Below, in pieces: positions 9,035-17,958 of a stretch of DNA of 64,000 bases. How positions within the stretch are numbered: the stretch's first letter is position 1; each line of letters starts with the position of its first letter. A program made the position numbers and the translations under genes. A model generated the notes under the pieces. That model saw nothing but the letters and a program-made list of their open reading frames with translations, did no database searches and was not told the DNA's origin. This DNA is from Prevotellaceae bacterium UBA6398 (GTDB taxonomy: Bacteria; Bacteroidota; Bacteroidia; Bacteroidales; Bacteroidaceae), in the NCBI GenBank assembly GCA_002437495.1, contig DJQA01000008.1:42885-106884 (forward strand), in the 5' to 3' direction.

Positions 9035-9042
9035 AAAGTTAA
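9035..9042 (-). promoter_or_regulatory. -7 box for the leftward structured leader
   Basis: TAACTTTG on the minus strand, with a TTTG (CAAA at 9065-9068) 22 bases upstream, slightly wider than the usual 19-21. Confidence 0.55.
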
Positions 9043-9261
9043 CAATTATTTTTCATTGCGCCGGCAAAAAGCGCACACATTGCTAATTCCGGAGAATGCG
9101 CATACAATGTAAGGGACTTGCTATGGGAAAACCAGAAGCCCTCTCCCGAGACGGACATTTTCAAAGATTTCGCCCAACGGGCTGTCTGCCAATTATTTAT
9201 CGCACAAAACCATTATCCGCATAAGTTATTGTTTTTCAGACGCTTGAAACAGGCGAAAAAT

Positions 9262-9340
9262 GGTCTGATGTAGTTTGAATTATGTCTGATATAATTTTTT
9301 CTATGTCCTATGTAGTTTTTCCCACGTCTCATGTAGTTTT
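9262..9340 (+). repeat. R1 repeat, copy 3
   Basis: Head, then CTATGTCCTATGTAG and a CCACGTCTCATGTAG unit; followed directly by an R2 copy. Between the leftward leader promoter and mraZ. Confidence 0.8.
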
Positions 9341-9370
9341 CAGGGTGTTGGGGAAAGAGTGATTATTTTC

Positions 9371-9450
9371 TGTTTTGCGCGAATTGTAGGGGCGTATGGC
9401 ATACGCCCTTTACCCCACCGCACGAGCCGCACCGCAAGTCGCCGCAGCAA
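9371..9450 (+). repeat. R2 repeat, left half
   Basis: TTTTGCGCGAATTGTAGG followed by the 19-bp palindrome GGGCGTATGGCATACGCCC at 9390-9408 and the ACCnCCGC stretch; the right arm is missing. Downstream of R1 copy 3. Confidence 0.75.
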
Positions 9451-9588
9451 TCCTTCAACGTATGCAAACCGCAGTTTGAAAATTCCCCACCACCTGCAAG
9501 TAACATTTGATTCTCTTTATAGAACACTGCATTTTAGGCAATTTGCACGCTAAGGCAAAGTATTTGTTGAAATTTATTTTTACAAAAA

Positions 9589-9631
9589 GTGGAGCAAAGT
9601 GGGGCAAAGTGGTGAAAAGTTGCTAACTTTG
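9589..9631 (+). promoter_or_regulatory. MraZ operator and dcw promoter
   Basis: Three direct GTGG repeats at 9589, 9599 and 9609, exactly 10 bases apart, lie just upstream of the -7 box TAACTTTG at 9624-9631. MraZ of other bacteria binds three G-rich repeats with this spacing and controls its own operon. Here the repeats cover the place where the -33 element would lie, which suits autorepression (inference). Confidence 0.75.
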
Positions 9632-9685
9632 GCGAATTAAAGTAGTGCTATCGTAAAAATACTGCACATTAACAATTGGAACACA

Positions 9686-10135
9686 ATGCGTTTCACCGGT
9701 ACAATAGAGGCTAAATCCGACACAAAAGGAAGGGTGTTCTTCCCTGCCGCTTTCCGAAAGGTTCTTGCGGCTGCGGGAGAGGAGCACCTGGTACTTTCGC
9801 ACGATGCTTTCCAGCCGTGCCTTGTGCTCTATCCACGGAGTGTGTGGAACGAGCAGCTCGACATACTGCGTGCCGGGCTTAGCCGTTGGAATGCCCGCCA
9901 ACAGATGGTGTTGCGCGAATTTGTGTGCGGCGTGGAAACCGTAACGCTTGACGGAGGAGGGAGGTTTCTCATTCCCAAGCGCTATGCCGCAAAGGCGGAA
10001 ATAAGGCAGGATGTGGTTTTCCTCGGCATGGACGACACCGTGGAAATATGGTCGCCTCAACTTTTGGAGCAACAGCGCATGCCCGCCGAAGATTTCGCCA
10101 AGGAATTGGAAAACCTAATGACAGCACGGCAATGA
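9686..10135 (+). CDS. mraZ: Transcriptional regulator MraZ
   Basis: 149-residue protein with two SpoVT/AbrB-like halves; DTKGRVFFPAAFRK near residue 13 and DGGGRFLIPKRYAAKA near 91 are the two DNA-binding DxxGR motifs. MraZ forms a ring and binds the repeats ahead of its own gene to tune the division/cell-wall operon. It is the first gene of the cluster and its stop overlaps the rsmH start (ATGA). Confidence 0.95.
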   Translation: MRFTGTIEAKSDTKGRVFFPAAFRKVLAAAGEEHLVLSHDAFQPCLVLYPRSVWNEQLDILRAGLSRWNARQQMVLREFVCGVETVTLDGGGRFLIPKRYAAKAEIRQDVVFLGMDDTVEIWSPQLLEQQRMPAEDFAKELENLMTARQ

Positions 10136-11043
10136 ACGAGAACAGTCCCAAATATCATATACCCGTGATGCTCACGCAGAGCGTTGACGCGATGAACATC
10201 GGCAACGGCAATTACGTTGACGTTACCTTTGGCGGTGGCGGGCATTCGCGAGAGATACTCAGGCGCATGAAACCCGATGGCCGCCTGTTCGGCTTCGACC
10301 AAGACAGTGATGCCATTGCAAACGCGCCCGACGATGAAAGGTTCACGTTCATACTTTCAAATTTCAGATATCTGAAAAACTGGATGAACTACTACGGCAT
10401 AGAGAAGCTCGATGGCATAATTGCCGACCTCGGTGTTTCAAGCCATCATTTCGACGCCGCCGAGAGAGGGTTCACGTTTCGCGCCAATGCTCCGCTCGAT
10501 ATGAGGATGAACCGGCTCGCCAAACTCACGGCGGCACAATTTCTGAACACCGCCGAAGAGGAGCGCATCGCCTCTGTGCTATACAATTACGGAGAACTGC
10601 GCAACTCGCGCCGCATGGCCGCCGCCATAGTGAAAGCCAGAGCGGTTGAGCCGATAGAAACCACTGCGGAACTTGTTAAGGTTCTCGAGCCGCTAATGGG
10701 CAGAGACAAGGAGAAAAAGGAACTCGCTTGCGCCTTCCAGGCCCTGCGAATAGAGGTTAACGATGAAATGGCTGCATTGCGCGAAATGCTCGAATCGGCA
10801 ATCTCGCTCCTTGCAAAAGGCGGACGGATCGTAGTGCTTACATACCACTCGCTCGAAGACCGAATGGTAAAGAATTTCATTAAAAGCGGCAACGCGGAGG
10901 GAAAGGTGGAACAAGACTTCTATGGCAACCGCATTGTGCCCCTGCGCGCCGTTAACAACAAGGTAATTGTTCCCACTGCCGAAGAAATAGCCGAAAATCC
11001 GCGCAGCCGCAGCGCAAAACTGCGCGTGGCCGAAAAACTATAA
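10132..11043 (+). CDS. rsmH: 16S rRNA (cytosine1402-N4)-methyltransferase
   Basis: 303-residue RsmH (MraW), which methylates N4 of C1402 in the 16S rRNA decoding centre. The SAM-binding loop VDVTFGGGGHS lies near residue 26; DLGVSSHHFD near 105 and LTYHSLEDRMVK near 240 are family motifs. The start at 10132 overlaps the mraZ stop and gives the normal N-terminus (YHIPVML); the frame is open 84 bases further up inside mraZ. Confidence 0.95.
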   Translation: MNENSPKYHIPVMLTQSVDAMNIGNGNYVDVTFGGGGHSREILRRMKPDGRLFGFDQDSDAIANAPDDERFTFILSNFRYLKNWMNYYGIEKLDGIIADLGVSSHHFDAAERGFTFRANAPLDMRMNRLAKLTAAQFLNTAEEERIASVLYNYGELRNSRRMAAAIVKARAVEPIETTAELVKVLEPLMGRDKEKKELACAFQALRIEVNDEMAALREMLESAISLLAKGGRIVVLTYHSLEDRMVKNFIKSGNAEGKVEQDFYGNRIVPLRAVNNKVIVPTAEEIAENPRSRSAKLRVAEKL

Positions 11044-11048
11044 CACTC

Positions 11049-11486
11049 ATGCCGGGAAAGTCAGAAAAACCAGTAAAACAGAGCGCGCCGCAAAGTGCAA
11101 TATCACGCGCCGTAGACAGCACCCCCGGGGCCAAGGGGGGGAAGCATGCCAAAAAACAGCGCGAACGCACATTCACGAGCGTTATGTTCGGTAATTTCCT
11201 GACTGCCGAAGTTCTGAGAAAAAACATAGGTTTCATCTCCCTCGTGGCAGTATGCATGCTTTTGTACATAGGCAACGGATATTCAAGCCAACAGGAACTA
11301 TTGGAGCTGAGCAAACTGAAAGTTGAAGCTGAAGACATGAAATACAAGGCCCTCATACGCTCGGGCGAACTTCTTGAGAAAAGTCGCCAAAGCCGCATCG
11401 AGGAGCATCTAAGGTCGATTGGCGATACCACGCTCCAAACAGCCACCACACCGCCATACATAATAAAAGTGGACACCACAGAATGA
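11049..11486 (+). CDS. ftsL: FtsL-like cell division protein
   Basis: 145-residue bitopic protein with a basic cytoplasmic N-terminus, one membrane span at about 62-79 and a periplasmic coiled-coil-like segment (LLELSKLKVEAEDMKYKAL). Position between rsmH and ftsI and topology identify it as the FtsL counterpart; sequence similarity alone would be weak. FtsL forms the divisome subcomplex that activates FtsWI. It overlaps ftsI by four bases. Confidence 0.85.
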   Translation: MPGKSEKPVKQSAPQSAISRAVDSTPGAKGGKHAKKQRERTFTSVMFGNFLTAEVLRKNIGFISLVAVCMLLYIGNGYSSQQELLELSKLKVEAEDMKYKALIRSGELLEKSRQSRIEEHLRSIGDTTLQTATTPPYIIKVDTTE

Positions 11487-13768
11487 AAAGCAATTTCCCG
11501 GAAAAAAAAGTTATGACACGCTATTTCTGCGTGGCGGCGGTCTTGGTTTTTTTAGGGCTTGCCATACTTGGCATGACCGCAAAAATAATGTTCGTGGAAC
11601 GCGGCTACTGGGAAGAAGTGGGCAAACGCTTCGTAAAGCGCAACGTGGAAATAAAGCCCGTGCGCGGAACGATATATTCATCGGACGGTGAGGTTCTCGC
11701 ATCCTCGCTGCCTGAGTTCAAGATATTCATGGATTATGTTGTGGTGGAAAAAGACAGTTTGCGCCGCATAAAAGAGCAGCGCCGCCGGGATCTTGTGTTT
11801 TTTGACAAGCTTGACAGCGTGTGCGACGGGCTGCATAAGATATTCCCCGACATGACGGCAAGGGAATTTCGCAAAAATCTTATAAAGGGCTGGAAAAAAC
11901 AAAGGCGTAACTGGCCCATATACCGCAGACGCATATCTTACCCGGAATACCAGAAAGTGCGCAAACTGCCCATATTCAACCAGCCGTCATATCGTGGCGG
12001 TTTCTATTCCGAAAAATTCGAACAGCGCACAAACCCATTCGGCTCGCTGGCATGCCGCACCATAGGCGCACTTTACGCCGGCAAGGACTCGGCGCGCTAT
12101 GGGTTGGAGCTTGCATACGACTCCGTGCTTCGCGGAAAGCCCGGAGTAAGCCACCGTCAAAAAGTTCTCAACAAATACATAAACATAATAGACCGCCCGC
12201 AAGAGGACGGCTGCGATATTATTTCAACAATAGATGTCAGAATGCAAGACCTTGCTGAAAAGTCGCTCGTTGACCAGCTTAAAAGCATTGATGCACCCAT
12301 AGGCATGGCTGTGCTCATGGAAGTGAAAACCGGCGACATAAAAGCCATTGTCAACATGGAACGCTGCAAGGACGGCATATATCGCGAAACAAGAAACTAC
12401 GCCGTAAGTAACCTCATGGAGCCCGGCTCGGTGTTCAAAACCGCGTCTTTCATGGTGGCCTTCGATGACGGCTACGTACATCCGGGAGACATGGTAAACA
12501 CCGGTTGCGGAAGGGTGAACATGCACGGACGTGAGATGAGAGACGCATCGTGGAACACCAAAGGCGGATATGGAGTGATAAGCGCGGCGGAATGCATAAA
12601 GCATTCCTCGAACGTGGGCGTGAGCGAGCTTATTGACAAATATTACTTCAACCAGCCCGAAAAGTTCGTCAACGGACTTTACCGCATAGGCATCGCCGAC
12701 CCCTATCCCATCGAAATCCCCGGATGGGCGAAACCCAACATACGCCGCCCTAAAAAAGACCGCAGCAACTGGTCGAATACAACCCTGGCATGGATGAGCA
12801 TAGGCTACGAGACACAAATTCCGCCTATACGCACGCTGGCATTCTACAACGGCATAGCCAACGGCGGCAAGATGCTACGCCCCAGGTTTGTGAAAGCCAT
12901 TATGCGCAACGGCGAGCTTGTAAAAGAATGCCCGGTTGAAGTGGTACGCGAACGTATGTGCTCGGCAACAGCCCTAAAAGACATACAATATTGCCTGAGT
13001 CTTGTAACCCAACCCAAAGGCTCGGGCCACAAAGCCTCATCGAAATTCTTCCCCGTGGCGGGAAAAACCGGCACAGCCCAAATATGGACCAAGGCCGGAA
13101 GAACATCAAGCTACCTGGTGAGCTTCGTGGGATATTTCCCGGCAAACGCACCGAAATACAGCTGCATAGTATGCATAAAGAAGCCCTATCCTGCTTCAGG
13201 GGGCGGGCATTGCGGTCCGGTGTTCCGCAGAATTGCAGAAGGCGTAATGGCACGAGAGAGAAACACAGACTTGTCGTCAGCCCGCGATATGCACCACACA
13301 CCGCTGCCGTTCGTACACAATGGCGACATGACAGCCGCGAAAAACGTGTTGAGCGAGCTACATGTGCCGTTTTCCTCAGACAATCTCGGCAACAAGACAT
13401 GGGGAATTGTACGCCCCGACACAAACGAAATAATGCTATCGGGTCGCAGAATATACAAAAACACAGTTCCCGACGTTAAAAACATGGGGCTGCGCGATGC
13501 ACTCTTCATACTCGAAAGCCTCGGGATGAAAGTGTCGGTTGAAGGAAAGGGCAAAGTTGTGGAACAAAGTCTGCCCGCAGGCACACGCATAAGAAAAGGC
13601 ATGCGCATACGCATATCCCTTAAACACGGCAACGAAGCCGATGGCAAGGAAAAGGCGGCAGCACCGCCGCAAACCGATGTTCCGCAACCCGAAAACAAGG
13701 GAGACAGCGTTAAGCATGCCAAGCCCGCTGCCACCGAAACAAAAAAAGAAAACAACAAAAAGAATTAG
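11483..13768 (+). CDS. ftsI: Division transpeptidase FtsI (PBP3) with PASTA domain
   Basis: 761-residue class B penicillin-binding protein that cross-links septal peptidoglycan. An N-terminal membrane anchor (about 13-35) is followed by the pedestal domain and the transpeptidase domain. The active-site serine is S316 in SVFK, SSN lies near 375-377 and KTG at 528-530. A single PASTA domain follows at about 661-713, then a low-complexity K/P-rich tail. A PASTA domain on FtsI is common in Bacteroidota. It acts with FtsW encoded further down the operon. Confidence 0.95.
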   Translation: MKSNFPEKKVMTRYFCVAAVLVFLGLAILGMTAKIMFVERGYWEEVGKRFVKRNVEIKPVRGTIYSSDGEVLASSLPEFKIFMDYVVVEKDSLRRIKEQRRRDLVFFDKLDSVCDGLHKIFPDMTAREFRKNLIKGWKKQRRNWPIYRRRISYPEYQKVRKLPIFNQPSYRGGFYSEKFEQRTNPFGSLACRTIGALYAGKDSARYGLELAYDSVLRGKPGVSHRQKVLNKYINIIDRPQEDGCDIISTIDVRMQDLAEKSLVDQLKSIDAPIGMAVLMEVKTGDIKAIVNMERCKDGIYRETRNYAVSNLMEPGSVFKTASFMVAFDDGYVHPGDMVNTGCGRVNMHGREMRDASWNTKGGYGVISAAECIKHSSNVGVSELIDKYYFNQPEKFVNGLYRIGIADPYPIEIPGWAKPNIRRPKKDRSNWSNTTLAWMSIGYETQIPPIRTLAFYNGIANGGKMLRPRFVKAIMRNGELVKECPVEVVRERMCSATALKDIQYCLSLVTQPKGSGHKASSKFFPVAGKTGTAQIWTKAGRTSSYLVSFVGYFPANAPKYSCIVCIKKPYPASGGGHCGPVFRRIAEGVMARERNTDLSSARDMHHTPLPFVHNGDMTAAKNVLSELHVPFSSDNLGNKTWGIVRPDTNEIMLSGRRIYKNTVPDVKNMGLRDALFILESLGMKVSVEGKGKVVEQSLPAGTRIRKGMRIRISLKHGNEADGKEKAAAPPQTDVPQPENKGDSVKHAKPAATETKKENNKKN

Positions 13769-13771
13769 GAT

Positions 13772-15241
13772 ATGAAACTACAGGATGTATTGCAAAAGGT
13801 AGAACCCTTGGAGACTAAGGGTGCCCGCGACATTGAAATTTCCGACGTTCAAATAGACTCACGCCTTATTTCCAAAGGCGGCCTGTTTGTGGCCGAGCGC
13901 GGCACGCAGGTTGACGGGCACAAGTTCATTGCAGCCGCAATAGAAAACGGTGCCGCTGCCGTGGTGTGCGAGGAATTTCCCGCCGAGTGCCCCGATAACA
14001 TTACCTTTGTAAAGGTAGCCAGCTCCGAAGATGCCGTTGGCCCGATATGTACCCAATTCTACGGCGACCCCTCAAAACATCTCAAACTCGTAGGAGTAAC
14101 CGGCACAAACGGCAAAACCACCATAGCAACCCTGCTATACAATATGTTCAGGGAAATGGGGTTCAAGTGCGGCCTGTGTTCCACTGTGTGCAACTACATT
14201 GAGGAGGAGGCCGTACCGGCCCACCAAACAACCCCCGACCCGGTAACACTCAACAACCTTCTTGCGCGGATGGTTAAGAGCGGCTGCCAATATGCTTTTA
14301 TGGAATGCAGCAGCCACAGCATAGCTCAAAAACGCATAGGCGGTCTTACATTTGCCGGCGGAATTTTCACAAACCTCACACGCGACCATCTGGACTACCA
14401 CAAAACTTTCGAAAACTATCGCAACGCCAAGAAAGCCTTTTTCGACAGTCTGCCCAAGAAAGCCTTCGCCATAACCAACGCCGATGACAAAAACGGCATG
14501 ATTATGGTGCAAAACACGGCAGCCGTGGTAAAAACCTATTCCGTAAGAGGCATGGCCGACTTCCGCGCAAAGATTATTGAAATGTCGTTCGATGGAATGC
14601 TGCTCGACATTGACGGCCACGAGACAAGCGTTTCGTTCGTAGGCAAGTTTAACGCCTCAAACCTGCTTGCCGTTTACGGCGCGGCAAGAATGCTAGGACG
14701 GCAGCCTGTGGAAATACTCACCATTCTAAGCAAGTTGCACAGCGTGGCAGGAAGATTCGAAACATTCCGCTCACCAAGAGGATACACAGCCATAGTTGAC
14801 TACGCCCACACCCCCGATGCGCTGATAAATGTTTTGTCGGCAATACACGAAGTGCTTAAAGAAAGCCACAGCACGGCAAGCAAGGTAATCACCGTTTGCG
14901 GTGCCGGCGGAAACCGAGACAAAGGCAAACGCCCCATTATGGCGTGCGAGGCCGCAAACCGCAGCGACCGAGTGGTGATTACGAGCGACAATCCGCGCTT
15001 TGAGGACCCGCAGGCCATAATCAACGACATGCTCGCAGGACTTTCACCTGCCCAAAAGGAAAAGGTGCTTGCCATCACCGACAGACGCGAAGCCATAAAA
15101 GCCGCCTGCATGATTGCCCGGAAAGGCGATGTGGTTTTGATTGCCGGAAAGGGGCACGAGAACTATCAGGAGATAAAAGGCGTGAAACACCACTTTGACG
15201 ACCGCGAAGAGGTGAGAAAAGTGTTTGATACAGAGAAATAA
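13772..15241 (+). CDS. murE: UDP-MurNAc-tripeptide synthetase, meso-DAP adding
   Basis: Cytoplasmic Mur ligase of 489 residues adding the third amino acid to UDP-MurNAc-L-Ala-D-Glu. The ATP-binding loop GVTGTNGKTT is near residue 110. The substrate motif DNPR near 408 is the form seen in meso-diaminopimelate-adding enzymes, in keeping with Gram-negative peptidoglycan. Starts three bases after the ftsI stop. Confidence 0.96.
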   Translation: MKLQDVLQKVEPLETKGARDIEISDVQIDSRLISKGGLFVAERGTQVDGHKFIAAAIENGAAAVVCEEFPAECPDNITFVKVASSEDAVGPICTQFYGDPSKHLKLVGVTGTNGKTTIATLLYNMFREMGFKCGLCSTVCNYIEEEAVPAHQTTPDPVTLNNLLARMVKSGCQYAFMECSSHSIAQKRIGGLTFAGGIFTNLTRDHLDYHKTFENYRNAKKAFFDSLPKKAFAITNADDKNGMIMVQNTAAVVKTYSVRGMADFRAKIIEMSFDGMLLDIDGHETSVSFVGKFNASNLLAVYGAARMLGRQPVEILTILSKLHSVAGRFETFRSPRGYTAIVDYAHTPDALINVLSAIHEVLKESHSTASKVITVCGAGGNRDKGKRPIMACEAANRSDRVVITSDNPRFEDPQAIINDMLAGLSPAQKEKVLAITDRREAIKAACMIARKGDVVLIAGKGHENYQEIKGVKHHFDDREEVRKVFDTEK

Positions 15242-15281
15242 CACGCCCGTCAAATTTTCCACAAACATAAAGTAACGAAAT

Positions 15282-16556
15282 ATGCTTTACTATCTGTTTA
15301 GGTTTCTGTCTGAATTCGGTGTCCCCGGTTCCGGAATGTGGTCATACATTTCATTCCGCTCGTTGCTGGCATTCATAATGGCCTTGCTCGTTTCCGCGTG
15401 GTTCGGGCAGCATTTCATAAGCTATATGCACCGTAAGAACATAAGCGAAACCCAGCGTGATGCAAGCATCGACCCATTCGGAGTGCAAAAGCAGGGAGTG
15501 CCGTCAATGGGCGGCATAATAATAATAGCCTCCATACTGGTGCCTTGCCTGCTGTTCGGAAGATTGAGAAACATATATATGCTTCTGATGCTCCTTACAA
15601 CGGTGTGGTTTGGTTTACTCGGTTTTGCCGACGACTACATAAAAATATTCAAACACAACAAAGACGGACTTCATCCAAAGGTCAAGATAATAGGACAGGT
15701 AATCCTCGGGCTTGCAGTTGGGCTAACTTTGTACCTAAGCCCCGATGCCGTGATACGCGAAAACGTAACAACACAGCGCAGCGCCAACAACACGGAGGTT
15801 ATCGTACACAAAAGCGAGCCTGTTAAATCGACCATTACCACCATACCGTTTTTCAAGAACAACAACCTAAGCTACACCAACATAATGTCGTTCTGCGGCA
15901 AGTACAAGGGTGCGGCCGGATGGCTTCTTTTCGTAATAGTAACGGTGTTGGTTATAACGGCGGTGTCGAACGGTGCAAACCTAAACGATGGCATGGACGG
16001 TATGGCCGCAGGCAATTCCGCCATAATAGGAGTTGCTCTGGGGCTTTTGGCATACGTCTCAAGCCACATACAGTTTGCATCATACCTAAATATAATGTAC
16101 GTGCCGGGATCGCAGGAGCTGGTTATTTTTGCCTCGGCATTTGTAGGTGCGCTGATAGGCTTCCTATGGTATAACGCCTATCCCGCCCAGATTTTCATGG
16201 GCGACACCGGGAGCCTTACCATAGGTGGAATAATCGGCGTGTTTGCAATAATAATCCACAAAGAGCTGCTGCTTCCCATTCTCTGCGGAGTTTTCCTTGT
16301 TGAGAGCCTTAGTGTGATACTGCAAGTGGAATACTTCAAGCTGGGCAAGCGTCGTGGCGTAAAGCAGCGCCTGTTCAAACGTGCTCCTATTCACGACAAT
16401 TTCCGCGTGCTGCCATCACAGCTCGACCATTCGTGCAGTTACCTGCTTAAAGGCTGGCCTAAAAGCCCAAGCCACGAGAGCAAAATAACGGTGAGGTTTT
16501 GGATTGCAACAATACTGCTCGCCGCGCTTACAATCATTACACTTAAAATAAGATAA
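15282..16556 (+). CDS. mraY: Phospho-MurNAc-pentapeptide transferase
   Basis: Integral membrane enzyme that moves phospho-MurNAc-pentapeptide onto undecaprenyl phosphate, making lipid I. The 424-residue protein is longer than the roughly 360 of Proteobacteria because of an insertion at about 155-200, as usual in Bacteroidota. Family motifs: DDYIKIF near 113, NLNDGMDGMAAG near 235 and MGDTGSL near 305. Confidence 0.96.
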   Translation: MLYYLFRFLSEFGVPGSGMWSYISFRSLLAFIMALLVSAWFGQHFISYMHRKNISETQRDASIDPFGVQKQGVPSMGGIIIIASILVPCLLFGRLRNIYMLLMLLTTVWFGLLGFADDYIKIFKHNKDGLHPKVKIIGQVILGLAVGLTLYLSPDAVIRENVTTQRSANNTEVIVHKSEPVKSTITTIPFFKNNNLSYTNIMSFCGKYKGAAGWLLFVIVTVLVITAVSNGANLNDGMDGMAAGNSAIIGVALGLLAYVSSHIQFASYLNIMYVPGSQELVIFASAFVGALIGFLWYNAYPAQIFMGDTGSLTIGGIIGVFAIIIHKELLLPILCGVFLVESLSVILQVEYFKLGKRRGVKQRLFKRAPIHDNFRVLPSQLDHSCSYLLKGWPKSPSHESKITVRFWIATILLAALTIITLKIR

Positions 16557-16583
16557 AACACCTATAACAACAAAACAAACAAT

Positions 16584-17924
16584 ATGGCTGCTAAAAAACT
16601 TATGTCTGTGCTTGGAGCCGGCGAAAGTGGCGTGGGTGCCGCCGTGCTGGCGCAGAAAAAGGGCTACGATGTCTATGTTTCCGACTCAGGGACAATAAAG
16701 CCCAAATACAAGGAAATGCTCGAACGCTACGGACTGAGATACGATGAAGGCAAACACAACGAGGAATTAATACTTTCCTCGACAGAAGTTGTTAAAAGCC
16801 CCGGGATACCCAAGGAAGCCCCCATCGTGAGAAAAATAATGGCCAAAGGCATTAATATAATATCCGAAATAGAACTTGCCGGACGCTACACAAACGCCAG
16901 AATGATATGCATAACCGGCAGCAACGGTAAAACCACCACCACATCGCTTGTTTACCACATTCTGAAGTCGGCCGGATACAACGTGGGGCTTGCCGGTAAC
17001 ATCGGACGCAGCCTCGCATTACAGGTGGCAGAGGAAAACTTTGACCATTACGTCATAGAGCTGTCTTCGTTCCAACTCGACAATATGTATGACTTCCGCG
17101 CAAACGTTGCCGTGCTACTGAATATCACCCCCGACCATCTTGACCGTTACGACTTCAAATTCCAAAACTACGTTGACGCAAAAATGCGTGTCATACAGAA
17201 CCAAACCGAAGACGATGCTTTTGTATATTGGATGGACTCGCCTGTGATTGCCGCTGAACTTAAAAAATACGACATCAAGAGCCGCACATTCCCATTCTCG
17301 GCCATAAAGAAAGACGGCGCGATAGCCTACGCCGAAAAGGACGAATACATAATCGAGCAACCCACGCCTTTCAACATGGAACTTGAATCGCTTTCGCTCA
17401 CAGGCAAACACAACCTATACAACTCCCTCGCGGCGGGCATCACCGCCAAGCTTGCCGGGGTCAGCAATGCCGACCTCCGCAAAAGCCTGTCCGATTTTCC
17501 CGGTGTGGAGCACCGCCTGGAAAAGGTTACAAAAGTACGCGGCGTGCAATACATAAATGATTCCAAGGCCACCAATGTTGACGCCTGCTGGTATGCACTC
17601 GATAGCATGACAACGCCCGTGGTGCTTATACTCGGCGGCAAGGACAAAGGCAACGACTACACCCCCATAAAGGAAATGGTAAGGAAAAAATGCCGTGCGC
17701 TTGTGTATCTTGGAGCCGACAACACCAAACTACACAAAGAGTTCGATGCCCTCGGAGTGCCGGTTGTCGACACCCACGACATGAACACCTGCGTTAGCGA
17801 ATGCTACAGGCTGGCACAGCCCGGCGACACTGTGTTGCTAAGTCCATGCTGCGCAAGCTTCGACCTTTTCCACAACATGGAGGAGCGCGGCGAACTCTTC
17901 AAAAAAGCCGTCAAGGCACTTTGA
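16584..17924 (+). CDS. murD: UDP-MurNAc-L-Ala:D-Glu ligase
   Basis: 446-residue Mur ligase adding D-glutamate to UDP-MurNAc-L-alanine. It has an N-terminal Rossmann-like domain (VLGAGESGVGAA), the ATP loop ITGSNGKTTTT near 112 and the late motif HRLEKV with NDSKATNVDA near 315-330. Gap to mraY is 27 bases. The D-glutamate can come from the racemase MurI at 41 kb. Confidence 0.96.
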   Translation: MAAKKLMSVLGAGESGVGAAVLAQKKGYDVYVSDSGTIKPKYKEMLERYGLRYDEGKHNEELILSSTEVVKSPGIPKEAPIVRKIMAKGINIISEIELAGRYTNARMICITGSNGKTTTTSLVYHILKSAGYNVGLAGNIGRSLALQVAEENFDHYVIELSSFQLDNMYDFRANVAVLLNITPDHLDRYDFKFQNYVDAKMRVIQNQTEDDAFVYWMDSPVIAAELKKYDIKSRTFPFSAIKKDGAIAYAEKDEYIIEQPTPFNMELESLSLTGKHNLYNSLAAGITAKLAGVSNADLRKSLSDFPGVEHRLEKVTKVRGVQYINDSKATNVDACWYALDSMTTPVVLILGGKDKGNDYTPIKEMVRKKCRALVYLGADNTKLHKEFDALGVPVVDTHDMNTCVSECYRLAQPGDTVLLSPCCASFDLFHNMEERGELFKKAVKAL

Positions 17925-17958
17925 ACGACATAAAAAAGCGGGGGGAACTCATCAAACA

